Below are positions 1 to 8,153 of a DNA stretch of 23,169 nucleotides, piece by piece; position 1 is the stretch's first letter, and each line of letters starts with the position of its first letter. Where the stretch lies: positions 1 through 23,169 of the forward strand of contig CAYRMV010000043.1 in the NCBI GenBank assembly GCA_964425255.1, given 5' to 3'. Origin of the DNA: CAYRMV01 sp964425255. GTDB taxonomy: Bacteria; Bacteroidota; Bacteroidia; Flavobacteriales_D; Crocinitomicaceae. The notes beneath the pieces are model-generated. The model did no database searches, was not told the DNA's origin, and saw only the letters and a program-made list of their open reading frames with translations. The translations under genes were made by a program, and so were the position numbers.

Positions 1-114
1 TTTGTTTTAGTTTTTTTTATGTTTTTTCAAATAATCGTGTCGAAAATACAAATTTTTTTAAACGAGCCATATTTTCATTTAAAAAAAATAACATTCATTT
101 CTTTGTTGTGATAT

Positions 115-134
115 AAAAAAAGGATATTTCCTTT
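115..134 (-). terminator. weak hairpin with T-tract, left edge
   Basis: A 6-bp stem (119-124 with 129-134, loop 125-128) reads on the minus strand as AAAGGA-AATA-TCCTTT and runs into a T-tract. It lies beyond the better mscL terminator, so it may be a second, backup terminator or nothing. The rest of 1-190 is very A/T-rich and holds no gene I can support. Confidence 0.25.
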
Positions 135-190
135 GTTATCTCTTTGTTTATTATGTTTTTATGATTTTTGCTTTTATTTTTTCATTGAAC

Positions 191-227
191 AAAAAAAAGT
201 CAAACCTCGAATGAAATCTGACTTTTT
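191..227 (-). terminator. Rho-independent terminator after mscL
   Basis: Stem 194-207 with 214-227 (14 pairs, three of them G-U) and a 6-base loop. On the minus strand it is followed by a run of eight T (191-198). It sits 17 bases past the mscL stop, as expected for the end of a leftward mscL or recQ-mscL transcript. Confidence 0.75.
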
Positions 228-243
228 AAGAAGTGAAATGCGT

Positions 244-636
244 TTATTTATTTTTCAACAAATCACGAATTTCTGCTAGTAATTTTTCTTCATTAGAAGG
301 CTCTGGAGTTGCTGGAGTTTCAGCAGCTACTTCTTCTTCTTTTTTACGGATGTTTTGAAGTTTATTTACTCCTTTTACAATCATAAATAATACAAAACCA
401 ACGATGATGAAATTAATGATAGAAGCTAAGAATTTTCCATATTTTACGGCACCCCAAGCAAGTTCTTCTAAGGATTTTACGCCTGCAGCTTCAATGGCTG
501 GATTTAAGATCGCTGGTGTGATAATATCTGCTACTAGGGAACTAACGATGGCAGTGAACGCTGCTCCGATAACAACGGCAACTGCTAAGTCAACTACATT
601 GCCGCGCATGATAAACGCTTTGAATTCTTTTAACAT
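244..636 (-). CDS. mscL: large-conductance mechanosensitive channel MscL
   Basis: Inner-membrane channel that opens under high membrane tension and releases solutes during hypo-osmotic shock. The 130-residue protein has the family N-terminus (MRGNVVDLAVAVVIGAAF, residues 10-27) followed by VSSLVADIITP, which forms the pore-lining first membrane helix. A second hydrophobic helix lies at about residues 70-92 (ASIINFIIVGFVLFMIVKGV). A charged cytoplasmic helix ends the protein (EEKLLAEIRDLLKNK), as in the E. coli protein, which is about 136 residues. The periplasmic loop is short, with a Glu/Pro-rich linker before the last helix. It lies 58 bases downstream of recQ on the same strand with no terminator seen between, so co-transcription is possible. 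The family assignment is secure. Confidence 0.97.
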   Translation of the reverse strand: MLKEFKAFIMRGNVVDLAVAVVIGAAFTAIVSSLVADIITPAILNPAIEAAGVKSLEELAWGAVKYGKFLASIINFIIVGFVLFMIVKGVNKLQNIRKKEEEVAAETPATPEPSNEEKLLAEIRDLLKNK

Positions 637-694
637 GGTGAATGAATTTTAGATTTGGTTCAAATTTCTAAATAAAAATTAGATTTTCAGTGTT

Positions 695-2824
695 CTACGA
701 GATAATTTCTTTCGATTTTTGTTTCCAAGCACCAAATACACGCACCATACCAAATGGAATTTTGCGTTCAAAATGTTCGTAAATGTTAATTGCATTTTCA
801 TCATTTGGTTCGATTCCTGCTTGATCTAGTTGATTCCAGATATGGATCGGAATAAAATCATTTATTTCAATCGGATAGTCTTCAAGAATCAGTTTAGCGA
901 TGTGTGAATACAACGTTATTTCTTGTAAACCAGTGACTTTACTTATTTCACTTACTGTTTTTCCTTGCTCTAACCATCGTTGTGTTATTTGATAAGGTTC
1001 TAATTTTGAGTTGTTTTCGCGGATATGTTGTTGGATAAGTTCAATAAAAGAAGTTCCAAAATCCAACCATTTTTGATTACCAACACCATTAATAGCCAAC
1101 ATGTCTCCTTCGTTGGTAGGAAGTTGTTGTGCCATTTCTTGTAACGTTGCATCGTTGAAAATAATGTAAGGTGGCACATTTCGTTCAATAGCTAATTTAC
1201 GGCGAAGCATTTTCAATCGATCAAACAAAATTTCATCAGATCGTAGTTGAGTCGGTGCAAAGGCTTTATCTTTTTTGGGTTCTTTTGATTTTGTTTTATC
1301 TTTTTCTTGATATTCAACAATTTCAAGGGTTTGATTTCCAAAAAGCACTTCATTTCCATATGAGGAAACTTTTAGATTCAGGTGGTTTTCCCAATCAATA
1401 TCAATCAATCCCAAATTTTTAAATTCAGTAATATAATGTCTCCAAGCGAGAAACGAATGATTTTTGCCAACTCCAAATGTTTTCAATTCATGAAAGTGAT
1501 TATCAAGAATGTTTTTGTTTCGCATACCCCGCAAAATATCAATCAAGGTGTTTTGACTGATTTTTTCTTTGGCCCGTTTGATTGCTGAAAGCGCTTGTTG
1601 AGCCAATATAGTCCCATCGATTTTTTTACTTGGAGTTAGACAAGAACTACAAGTGCCACATGGTTTTTCATATTGTTCGCCAAAATAGGAGAGTAGAATC
1701 TTTCGTTTGCAATGACTGGTTTCTGCATAATGTAACATGCGTTGAAGTTTTTCCAGTAAGACTTCTTTTTGACTGCTTTGTTCAGCAAAATCAGCTTGAA
1801 GTACTACATCGCGATACGAAAAGTATAATTTGGTGTTGGCAGTCAAACCATCCCGTCCAGCGCGACCAATTTCTTGGTAGTATCCCTCCATGTTTTTGGG
1901 AAGATTGGTGTGAATTATCCAGCGAACATTGGATTTATCAATTCCCATTCCAAAGGCAACTGTGGCACAAATTACTTGAACATCGTCTCGAATAAAGTCT
2001 TGTTGCACTTGATTTCGGTCTTCCGTTTCCATTCCAGCATGGTAAAAATCAGCTGCGATTCCATGAGAACGTAAAATGTCGGCCCAAGCTTCCGTTTCCT
2101 TTCGACTTAAACAATAGATAATTCCTGATTCATTGGGTCTTTCTCGGATAAAGCCAACTATCTCATGTGTTTTTTCTTTTTTGGGAAGATTTCCCCGAAC
2201 ATCTAAGAATAAATTCGGACGGTCGAATGAGGAGATATAGGTTTTGGCATTTGGAATTCCCAATTGTTTGCAAATATCTTTTTGTGTTGCTCCATCAGCT
2301 GAAGCGGTAAATGCTGCAATAGGAATTTCAGGAAAAAGCGATTTCAATTCATGAATAGCACGATATTCGGGTCGGAAATCATGACCCCACATGGAGACAC
2401 AATGGGCTTCGTCAACAGCTACAAATGAAAGTTGTAAGGTACGAATCCATGTGGATAGTCCCGAGACTAAAATTTCGGGTGAACAATACAAAATTTTTAA
2501 TTTTCCTGAATGAATATCATTAAAAATGGAGTAGCGATCTGTTTCATTTACAGAGCTATTTAGATATGCTGCTTGAATTCCGTTGCTTTGTAAACTTTCT
2601 ACTTGATCTTTCATTAAGGAAATCAACGGTGATATCACTAGGGTAATTCCTTCAAAAAGCAAAGCTGGAATTTGAAAACAAAGTGATTTTCCTCCGCCAG
2701 TTGGCATGATAACAAGTGCATCGTTTTTGGCTAAAATATGTTCGATAATTTCACTTTGTTGTCCGCGGAATTGTTGATAACCAAAATGTTCGTGTAGAAT
2801 GTGTTTTGCTTGCTTCAAATTCAT
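695..2824 (-). CDS. recQ: ATP-dependent DNA helicase RecQ
   Basis: 3'-5' DNA helicase of recombination and replication-fork repair. Visible motifs in the 709 residues: Walker A TGGGKS (42-47), DEAH box (138-141), the aromatic-rich loop after it (SMWGHDFRPEY, 144-154), SAT-like TAS (173-175) and motif VI QEIGRAGRDG (317-326). The RecQ zinc site is complete: C372, C389, C392 and C395. A winged-helix RQC region follows at about 405-500, then a K/E-rich linker and an HRDC domain at about 530-603. A further helix-turn-helix-like tail lies at about 612-700 (GKTVSEISKVTGLQEITLYSHI), seen in many Bacteroidota RecQ proteins and accounting for the extra length over E. coli RecQ (about 610). A near-consensus promoter box on the minus strand (TACCTTTA, 2828-2835) lies only a few bases before the start. 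Confidence 0.96.
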   Translation of the reverse strand: MNLKQAKHILHEHFGYQQFRGQQSEIIEHILAKNDALVIMPTGGGKSLCFQIPALLFEGITLVISPLISLMKDQVESLQSNGIQAAYLNSSVNETDRYSIFNDIHSGKLKILYCSPEILVSGLSTWIRTLQLSFVAVDEAHCVSMWGHDFRPEYRAIHELKSLFPEIPIAAFTASADGATQKDICKQLGIPNAKTYISSFDRPNLFLDVRGNLPKKEKTHEIVGFIRERPNESGIIYCLSRKETEAWADILRSHGIAADFYHAGMETEDRNQVQQDFIRDDVQVICATVAFGMGIDKSNVRWIIHTNLPKNMEGYYQEIGRAGRDGLTANTKLYFSYRDVVLQADFAEQSSQKEVLLEKLQRMLHYAETSHCKRKILLSYFGEQYEKPCGTCSSCLTPSKKIDGTILAQQALSAIKRAKEKISQNTLIDILRGMRNKNILDNHFHELKTFGVGKNHSFLAWRHYITEFKNLGLIDIDWENHLNLKVSSYGNEVLFGNQTLEIVEYQEKDKTKSKEPKKDKAFAPTQLRSDEILFDRLKMLRRKLAIERNVPPYIIFNDATLQEMAQQLPTNEGDMLAINGVGNQKWLDFGTSFIELIQQHIRENNSKLEPYQITQRWLEQGKTVSEISKVTGLQEITLYSHIAKLILEDYPIEINDFIPIHIWNQLDQAGIEPNDENAINIYEHFERKIPFGMVRVFGAWKQKSKEIIS

Positions 2825-3006
2825 GTTGTAAAGGTATTTATTTGTTGTTGAATGTTTGTGATTTGTATTTTGATTTACCCTAAGTTAAGAAATAAATTGA
2901 GATTTTCAAATAGAGAGGAAGAGTTTTTGAGGTATTTGAAATGGATAGGTTTTATAATCGAGAGGATTAAAGATGGGTTATCGTTAGCTTACAACTAAAA
3001 TAAAAC

Positions 3007-3034
3007 AAAAAAGGCACTCATTTCGAGCACCTTT
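3007..3034 (-). terminator. Rho-independent terminator after the PNGase F-like gene
   Basis: Stem 3010-3019 with 3025-3034 (10 pairs including two G-U), loop 3020-3024, followed on the minus strand by a six-T run (3007-3012). It lies 48 bases past the stop of the leftward gene. The rest of the 2825-3081 gap shows no gene. Confidence 0.7.
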
Positions 3035-3081
3035 CTTAAACCTAACTTAATCGTATGATGGTCTGTCGTAAAATCGATTAG

Positions 3082-5022
3082 TTATTGTTTGATAAACTTT
3101 TTCGTTTGTATAAATCCTGTTGGAGATGATATTTTCACATAGTAAACACCAGCTTTCAATTCATCTATTGAAACCACTTCTTCGCTAGCATGTTGGTGAT
3201 TCCATGTAATGCGTTTCACTGTTTTACCAGACATATCAACTAATTCTGCTTGAAGTTGTTGGGTTTCATTGGAAGAAACAGCAATGGTTAATTGTTCATT
3301 TGCTGGATTAGGAAAAACGTCAACAAAAGTTTCAATCGGTGAATTTTCATCTGTATCCAATAAGTATCCAACTGTAAAACGTTCTTTTACTTGACAACCG
3401 AAATCGCCATTGAAATTTTTAATTACTGGGCCAGTTTGTCGTTGAAAACGTAAGATTCCAGTACCCGGATTTGGATTGTAATAGGGGTAAACCCACCATG
3501 AAATCCCATCGCAATCAGCGTCGTTTGCTTCAAAAGTGTAACATCCAATTGGTAAATCCAAGGTGTCGCGGTAAAGTGTATTATTGGCATTGTCAGTTCT
3601 GCTTGCTACGATTTCACCTGTTGCATTGCGAATTACCCAACTTGTTGCATTGACAGATGGATTGCTCGGATTTATGGCATTGTTTGTTTTAAAATAAACC
3701 ACAAAATCACTTGGATAGGATTTCACCGCACCAAATTTTGATCGATACGTGTTGTTCCACAAATTTTCATCTGAATTTTGACCATTTACTTCCAAGATTT
3801 CTACTAAAAATTGGTTGGAATTATTATCAGCAAATAGGCTAAATGATTCGCTTAAATCAATAACTGTTTCTTCTAAGAAAGATAGATTCCCTGTCCAATT
3901 AAATGTTTTCATCGTTCCACCTTCTAATCCAAATTGGATTTTCAGCGAAGTAACGGCACTTGATCCTGTATTTTTCACTTTGATCATTGGATTGTTACAA
4001 ACAGGATTGAAACGGAAATAATTTTCGTTGGATGTTGGAGCCAAAATATCTTCAATCGAAATGTCTCGTGTGAAATTCGCTTGTCCGTATGTAATCAATT
4101 GAGAAACAATGTTGAATCCACCTGAAGCATTACTTTGATTTGGAGCAGTGTAAGGTTCTAAATCCATGTTTACTGAAAAACTCGTTCCAGCTTGGGTTTG
4201 CAAGGTGTGATAAATCGGATAAACTTGTTCTCCCGGACACCAGTTTGCACGATCGTACAACCACGTTCCTGTTTGAGGATACACGTGATTCAATCCACAA
4301 TCACTTTTCCATAATTGTACTTGTTCCAATAAGTTGTTGTTTTCAAACATGCGGTAATATTTGGAACAAAATTCGCTGCATTGTGAGTCATCTGAACCGT
4401 GACCTGAAATGGTATTTTTCACTTTTGAAACAACACCAGGTGCTTGAAAGGTGTAATTTTTTGTGATCAAATGATCTTCTACTGGATCGCTTGTTTTTCC
4501 ATAAGCGAAATAACCATCATAAATATTTTGAACGGAAAGTGCATTTTGTGGAGGCGTTCCTTCAATAAATTCAAATTTTAAGGTCAAGGTAAAACCCCAA
4601 GAGTAACCTTCGTATTTGTAGGTCATGTCCAAGGCATTTTTCAAAACTGTTGCATAATCAGTTACGTCAACCACATAATCATGTTTACGGTTGGTAGCCA
4701 ACCAATCTGTAGCGTACGGAGTGATGATACGACCAATCTCAATCGGATCCGTATTTGCAGGTTTGGCGATTACCATTGTTGTGTAGTCCCAAGAACCGCA
4801 GTATTGCGCTCCGGGTTCGCAAGCATAACGACCGAGAATATAGTGCATTCGGATTTTTCGGTATGTTGTGTTGGTATTGGGTAGAACGGCCGTAGTGTCA
4901 AAGTTTCCATAATGATCAATTTTTCGATCTTGAAAAACAGTCACCCAAGTGGTATCACCTGGAGCTGCAAAAGCTAATCCGGAGAAAAGCATTACGAAAA
5001 ATAGAATTTGAAGTTTTTTCAT
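3082..5022 (-). CDS. secreted PNGase F-like glycoamidase with T9SS signal
   Basis: Probable peptide-N4-(N-acetyl-beta-glucosaminyl)asparagine amidase, which cuts N-glycans from glycoproteins. Residues 1-20 are a signal peptide. Residues about 22-300 follow the two-domain fold of Elizabethkingia PNGase F: C68-x6-C75-GSWDY then EIGRIITPYA matches the reference CPNKTCDEWDRY then EIGRFITPYW. GHGSDDSQCSEFC matches the second active-site segment, and YDRANWCPG matches its DRAGWCPG. By this hand alignment the reference catalytic residues D60, E118 and E206 correspond to D79, E138 and E217, all kept. A CARDB-like stretch and a Cys-containing domain (about 300-560) follow, then a type IX secretion C-terminal domain at 567-646 (FPNPANEQL start, FIQTKKFIKQ end). 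The mature enzyme would cross the outer membrane and be released or surface-bound. Family is secure; substrate is inferred. Confidence 0.88.
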   Translation of the reverse strand: MKKLQILFFVMLFSGLAFAAPGDTTWVTVFQDRKIDHYGNFDTTAVLPNTNTTYRKIRMHYILGRYACEPGAQYCGSWDYTTMVIAKPANTDPIEIGRIITPYATDWLATNRKHDYVVDVTDYATVLKNALDMTYKYEGYSWGFTLTLKFEFIEGTPPQNALSVQNIYDGYFAYGKTSDPVEDHLITKNYTFQAPGVVSKVKNTISGHGSDDSQCSEFCSKYYRMFENNNLLEQVQLWKSDCGLNHVYPQTGTWLYDRANWCPGEQVYPIYHTLQTQAGTSFSVNMDLEPYTAPNQSNASGGFNIVSQLITYGQANFTRDISIEDILAPTSNENYFRFNPVCNNPMIKVKNTGSSAVTSLKIQFGLEGGTMKTFNWTGNLSFLEETVIDLSESFSLFADNNSNQFLVEILEVNGQNSDENLWNNTYRSKFGAVKSYPSDFVVYFKTNNAINPSNPSVNATSWVIRNATGEIVASRTDNANNTLYRDTLDLPIGCYTFEANDADCDGISWWVYPYYNPNPGTGILRFQRQTGPVIKNFNGDFGCQVKERFTVGYLLDTDENSPIETFVDVFPNPANEQLTIAVSSNETQQLQAELVDMSGKTVKRITWNHQHASEEVVSIDELKAGVYYVKISSPTGFIQTKKFIKQ

Positions 5023-5037
5023 GAGCTTGATTTTTCA

Positions 5038-5045
5038 CAAAATTA
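5038..5045 (-). promoter_or_regulatory. putative promoter -7 box for the PNGase F-like gene
   Basis: The minus strand reads TAATTTTG, a perfect match to the Bacteroidota TAnnTTTG box, 15 bases before the ATG. It predicts a leader of roughly 10 bases. I see no clear -33 element. Confidence 0.4.
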
Positions 5046-5154
5046 CAAGCAAGCAGTTGAAATGTCTTCTTTTTTGAAGGGACAAAACGGAGACGAAGTA
5101 TAACTAACAGAAAATAAATAGATTATAGCTAAATCTATTTAGTAAAACTGCTAT

Positions 5155-5174
5155 TTGTCACAATTTAGTGACAA
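5155..5174. repeat. 7-bp perfect inverted repeat
   Basis: TTGTCAC (5155-5161), six-base spacer, GTGACAA (5168-5174). It lies just past the stop of the ABC transporter gene, so it may be the hairpin of a terminator, but no T-tract follows on the minus strand. A protein-binding palindrome is the alternative. Confidence 0.35.
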
Positions 5175-5187
5175 TGATTTCAAACGA

Positions 5188-6954
5188 TTATTCTTCATTC
5201 TTCGTGATTTCTGTCAATTGTTTGGAATACATTTCGGCGTAAATACCTTGTTTTTGGAGTAAATCTTCGTGTGAACCTTGTTCGATAATTTTTCCGTTTT
5301 CTAATACGATGATTTTATCTGCATAGCGCAAAGAAGAAATCCGGTGACTTACAATCACATTAATTAAATCTGTTGAAAATGAATGAATTGATTGCAAAAT
5401 AAAGTCTTCTGTTTCGGTATCAACGGCTGATAAACAATCGTCCAACAACAAAACTTGAGGTTTTTTAATCAAAGCTCTAGCAATACTTACACGTTGTTTT
5501 TGTCCTCCAGAAAGATTCACACCTCGTTCACCTAAAATCGTATCAAATCCATCTTTGAAGCCTTGAATATTGTGGTAAACATGTGCTTGTTTGGCAACTT
5601 CAATTAATTCTTCTTGGCTTACTTCACGATCATTTACGCCAAATGAAATATTGTTACCAATTGTGTCGGAAAATAAAAAAACATCTTGCGGTACAACACC
5701 CGATTGCGCACGAAATTCATCCAAATTGATTTCTTTGATATTTTGATTATTTACACGAATTTCACCTGAAGTAGCATCGAGTTGACGCATAATTAAATTT
5801 AGTAATGTAGTTTTTCCACTTCCTGTTCGACCAACAATCCCGAGTGTTTGACCACGTTCTACTTGAAACGAAACATTTTTAATCACAGGTTCGGTATCAG
5901 CTTCGTATTGAAATGAAACATCTTCAAAAGTAATGTTGTCTATTTTTCCGAGTACTTCATTCGTAGGATTCGTAATTTCAGGTTGAGTTTTCAAAAATTG
6001 ATTGATTCGCTCTTGAGATGCAGCTGCACGATTGTTAATGGATGTAACCCAACCAACACTTGCAAACGGCCATGTAAGAATGTTTACAAACATGATAAAT
6101 TGCAAAATCTCTCCTGTTGTCATTACTCCATCAAAAACCAAAAGTCCACCGTAATAAATGGTAATCAAATTACTAAGTCCGATTAAAAAAACGATGGTTG
6201 GCATAAATAAAGCATTCATTTTAACCAAACGCATCGATCTGTTTTTGTATTCGTCAGCCGAGTGATTGAACTTTGATTTCACTTCTCGTTCGCGCAAATA
6301 AGCCTTGATTACCCGAATTCCTGAAAAGGTTTCTTGAACAATGGTTGACATGGCGGACTGTTCCTCTTGAACGAATTTGCTCAATTGATTCATGCGGGTT
6401 GAAACAAAATAGATCAACACAGACATGATTGGCAATGGAATTAATACAACAATAGTGAGCGATACATTGATTTGACACATCGAAAAGATAATCATAGTTG
6501 AAAGAATCACCAAGTTAATCGTATACATCAATCCTGGACCGAGGTATTGTCTCACTTGCGAAACATCTTCCGAAATGCGATTCATTAAATCTCCTGTGTT
6601 GTTTTTCTTGTAAAAACTTAAATTTAACTTTTGATAATGTTGATAAATTTCATTTTTCAGGTCATATTCAATGAAGCGAGACATGATGATAATTGTTTGT
6701 CTAGTCAAGAATAAAAACACTCCTTTGAGGATTGACATGAGGACATAAAAACCACCGATTTTTAAACTCAACCATAGGATTGCATTGAAATCAGTTGTTT
6801 GATTAACAGAATCTTTGTACGCATCAACAGCATCGCCGGCAATTTCGGGCATTTTGATTTGAAAATAGCTTGAAATGATGATGAAAATAACTCCCAAAAT
6901 CAGTCTCCATTTGTACTTGAATAAATATTTGTTGAGATAGCTTAAAGACTTCAT
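5188..6954 (-). CDS. ABC exporter half-transporter (membrane domain fused to ATPase)
   Basis: A 588-residue type IV ABC exporter subunit. Six membrane helices occupy about residues 15-305. The nucleotide-binding domain follows: Walker A GRTGSGKT (375-382), Q-loop Q423, signature LSGGQ (481-485), Walker B VLLLDD (501-506) and switch histidine H537. The residue after Walker B, usually the catalytic Glu, is Asp (D506), with the sequence LLLDDCLSAVD. The same change is known in the degenerate half of heterodimeric exporters such as BmrC, TM287 and MdlA, which pair with a Glu-carrying partner. No partner gene is in the window. The substrate cannot be told from sequence (drug, lipid or peptide). 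Divergent from the amino-acid dehydrogenase gene with an 88-base gap that holds promoter boxes for both. Confidence 0.93.
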   Translation of the reverse strand: MKSLSYLNKYLFKYKWRLILGVIFIIISSYFQIKMPEIAGDAVDAYKDSVNQTTDFNAILWLSLKIGGFYVLMSILKGVFLFLTRQTIIIMSRFIEYDLKNEIYQHYQKLNLSFYKKNNTGDLMNRISEDVSQVRQYLGPGLMYTINLVILSTMIIFSMCQINVSLTIVVLIPLPIMSVLIYFVSTRMNQLSKFVQEEQSAMSTIVQETFSGIRVIKAYLREREVKSKFNHSADEYKNRSMRLVKMNALFMPTIVFLIGLSNLITIYYGGLLVFDGVMTTGEILQFIMFVNILTWPFASVGWVTSINNRAAASQERINQFLKTQPEITNPTNEVLGKIDNITFEDVSFQYEADTEPVIKNVSFQVERGQTLGIVGRTGSGKTTLLNLIMRQLDATSGEIRVNNQNIKEINLDEFRAQSGVVPQDVFLFSDTIGNNISFGVNDREVSQEELIEVAKQAHVYHNIQGFKDGFDTILGERGVNLSGGQKQRVSIARALIKKPQVLLLDDCLSAVDTETEDFILQSIHSFSTDLINVIVSHRISSLRYADKIIVLENGKIIEQGSHEDLLQKQGIYAEMYSKQLTEITKNEE

Positions 6955-6966
6955 GTTTTAATTTCC

Positions 6967-6974
6967 TATTTTTG
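6967..6974 (+). promoter_or_regulatory. putative promoter -7 box for the dehydrogenase-nusB run
   Basis: TATTTTTG matches TAnnTTTG exactly and lies 68 bases before the start of the dehydrogenase gene. It is the only perfect plus-strand box I found in this intergenic gap. A -33 element is not evident. Confidence 0.4.
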
Positions 6975-6990
6975 CAACGCTAATTGAATA

Positions 6991-6998
6991 CAAAAGTA
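6991..6998 (-). promoter_or_regulatory. putative promoter -7 box for the ABC exporter
   Basis: The minus strand reads TACTTTTG, a perfect TAnnTTTG match, 36 bases before the ATG of the leftward ABC transporter gene. It faces the plus-strand box at 6967-6974, so the two predicted start sites lie within a few bases of each other. Confidence 0.42.
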
Positions 6999-7042
6999 GC
7001 GATAAGTAATGAATAAACGTTCTTAACACATTTTGAGAAGTT

Positions 7043-8140
7043 ATGTTTGAAGTCAAAAACATTCAAGACACCCCGCTGGCTGAAAACCCAGTTATTGCTC
7101 AAATGAGCCAATACAATCACGAACAATTATTATTTTGTAACGACAATGCAACTGGTTTGAAAGCCATCATTGCAGTTCATAGTACAGTTTTAGGTCCAGC
7201 TTTGGGCGGAACTCGTATTTGGAACTACAACAATGAAATGGAAGCGTTGAACGATGTGTTGAGATTATCTCGTGGAATGACCTACAAAAACTCCATTTCG
7301 GGTCTGAACTTAGGTGGAGGAAAAGCAGTTATCATGGGTGATTCACGCAAAATCAAATCGGAAGCTTTGATGCGTCGTTTTGGGAAATTTGTCAACAGCC
7401 TTGCTGGAAAATACATCACTGCTGAAGATGTTGGGATTTCTCCAATCGACATGACGTATGTAAATATGGAAACGGACCATGTTGTAGGTTTACCTGGAAA
7501 AAGTGGTGATCCATCGCCTGTAACTGCTCACGGAGTTTACATGGGGATGAAAGCAGCTGCAAAACATCAGTTCGGAACAGATTCTCTTTCAGGTAGAAAA
7601 ATCGCTGTTCAAGGTGTTGGACATGTCGGTGAATATTTGGTAAAATCATTGGCTGCTGAAGGAGCAGAAATTTTTATCACTGATATTCATGAAGATACGT
7701 TAAAACGAGTTGCTTCATCTTACGGTGCAAAAGTCGTTGGATTAGACGAGATTTACGACATCGATATGGATATTTATGCACCATGTGCTTTGGGTGCAAC
7801 AGTAAACGACGATACATTGAATCGTTTGAAATGTTCTATTATTTCAGGTGCGGCAAACAATCAGTTGGCGATTGAACAACTTCATGGTCAGGCTGTCATG
7901 GACAAGGGAATCATTTATGCTCCAGATTATGCTTTGAATGCGGGTGGAGTTATCAATTGTTATTCGGAAGTAAAAGGTTTGTCTTCTGAATGGGCGATGA
8001 GCAAAGCGGATGAGATTTACAATACGATTTACAACATCATTGCTCGTTCCAAATCGGAGAACATTCCAACGTACCAAATTGCGAATAAAATGGCTGAAGA
8101 ACGAATAGAAACAATTGGAAACGTAAAATTACCGATGTAA
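7043..8140 (+). CDS. leucine/branched-chain amino-acid dehydrogenase
   Basis: NAD-dependent Glu/Leu/Phe/Val dehydrogenase family enzyme that reversibly deaminates an amino acid to its 2-oxo acid and ammonia. In 365 residues, the substrate domain shows GMTYKNSISGLNLGGGKAV with lysines K82 and K94, the substrate-binding and catalytic pair of leucine dehydrogenases. It is followed by AEDVGIS (127-133). The Rossmann fold carries GVGHVG (191-196), with D214 at the end of the second strand fitting NAD rather than NADP. Length matches leucine dehydrogenase (about 365) and is shorter than glutamate dehydrogenase. Leucine or valine is the likely substrate, but the sequence alone does not separate leucine from phenylalanine or valine use. 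nusB starts 13 bases downstream, so the two are probably co-transcribed. Confidence 0.92.
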   Translation: MFEVKNIQDTPLAENPVIAQMSQYNHEQLLFCNDNATGLKAIIAVHSTVLGPALGGTRIWNYNNEMEALNDVLRLSRGMTYKNSISGLNLGGGKAVIMGDSRKIKSEALMRRFGKFVNSLAGKYITAEDVGISPIDMTYVNMETDHVVGLPGKSGDPSPVTAHGVYMGMKAAAKHQFGTDSLSGRKIAVQGVGHVGEYLVKSLAAEGAEIFITDIHEDTLKRVASSYGAKVVGLDEIYDIDMDIYAPCALGATVNDDTLNRLKCSIISGAANNQLAIEQLHGQAVMDKGIIYAPDYALNAGGVINCYSEVKGLSSEWAMSKADEIYNTIYNIIARSKSENIPTYQIANKMAEERIETIGNVKLPM

Positions 8141-8153
8141 TTAAAAAAACAGA

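Noticed and set aside
1..190. Promoter or 5' end of a gene lying left of the window
   Set aside because: Very A/T-rich sequence with several loose TAnnTTTG-like matches on both strands; none is convincing and no coding start is visible.
4140..4466. 108-residue plus-strand frame inside the PNGase F-like gene
   Set aside because: Shadow frame; the minus strand encodes the active-site region of the enzyme here.
5188..6954. Lipid A flippase MsbA
   Set aside because: Overall fold is the same, but Asp after Walker B and the LLLDDCLSAVD pattern are closer to the BmrC/MdlA-type halves; substrate is left open.
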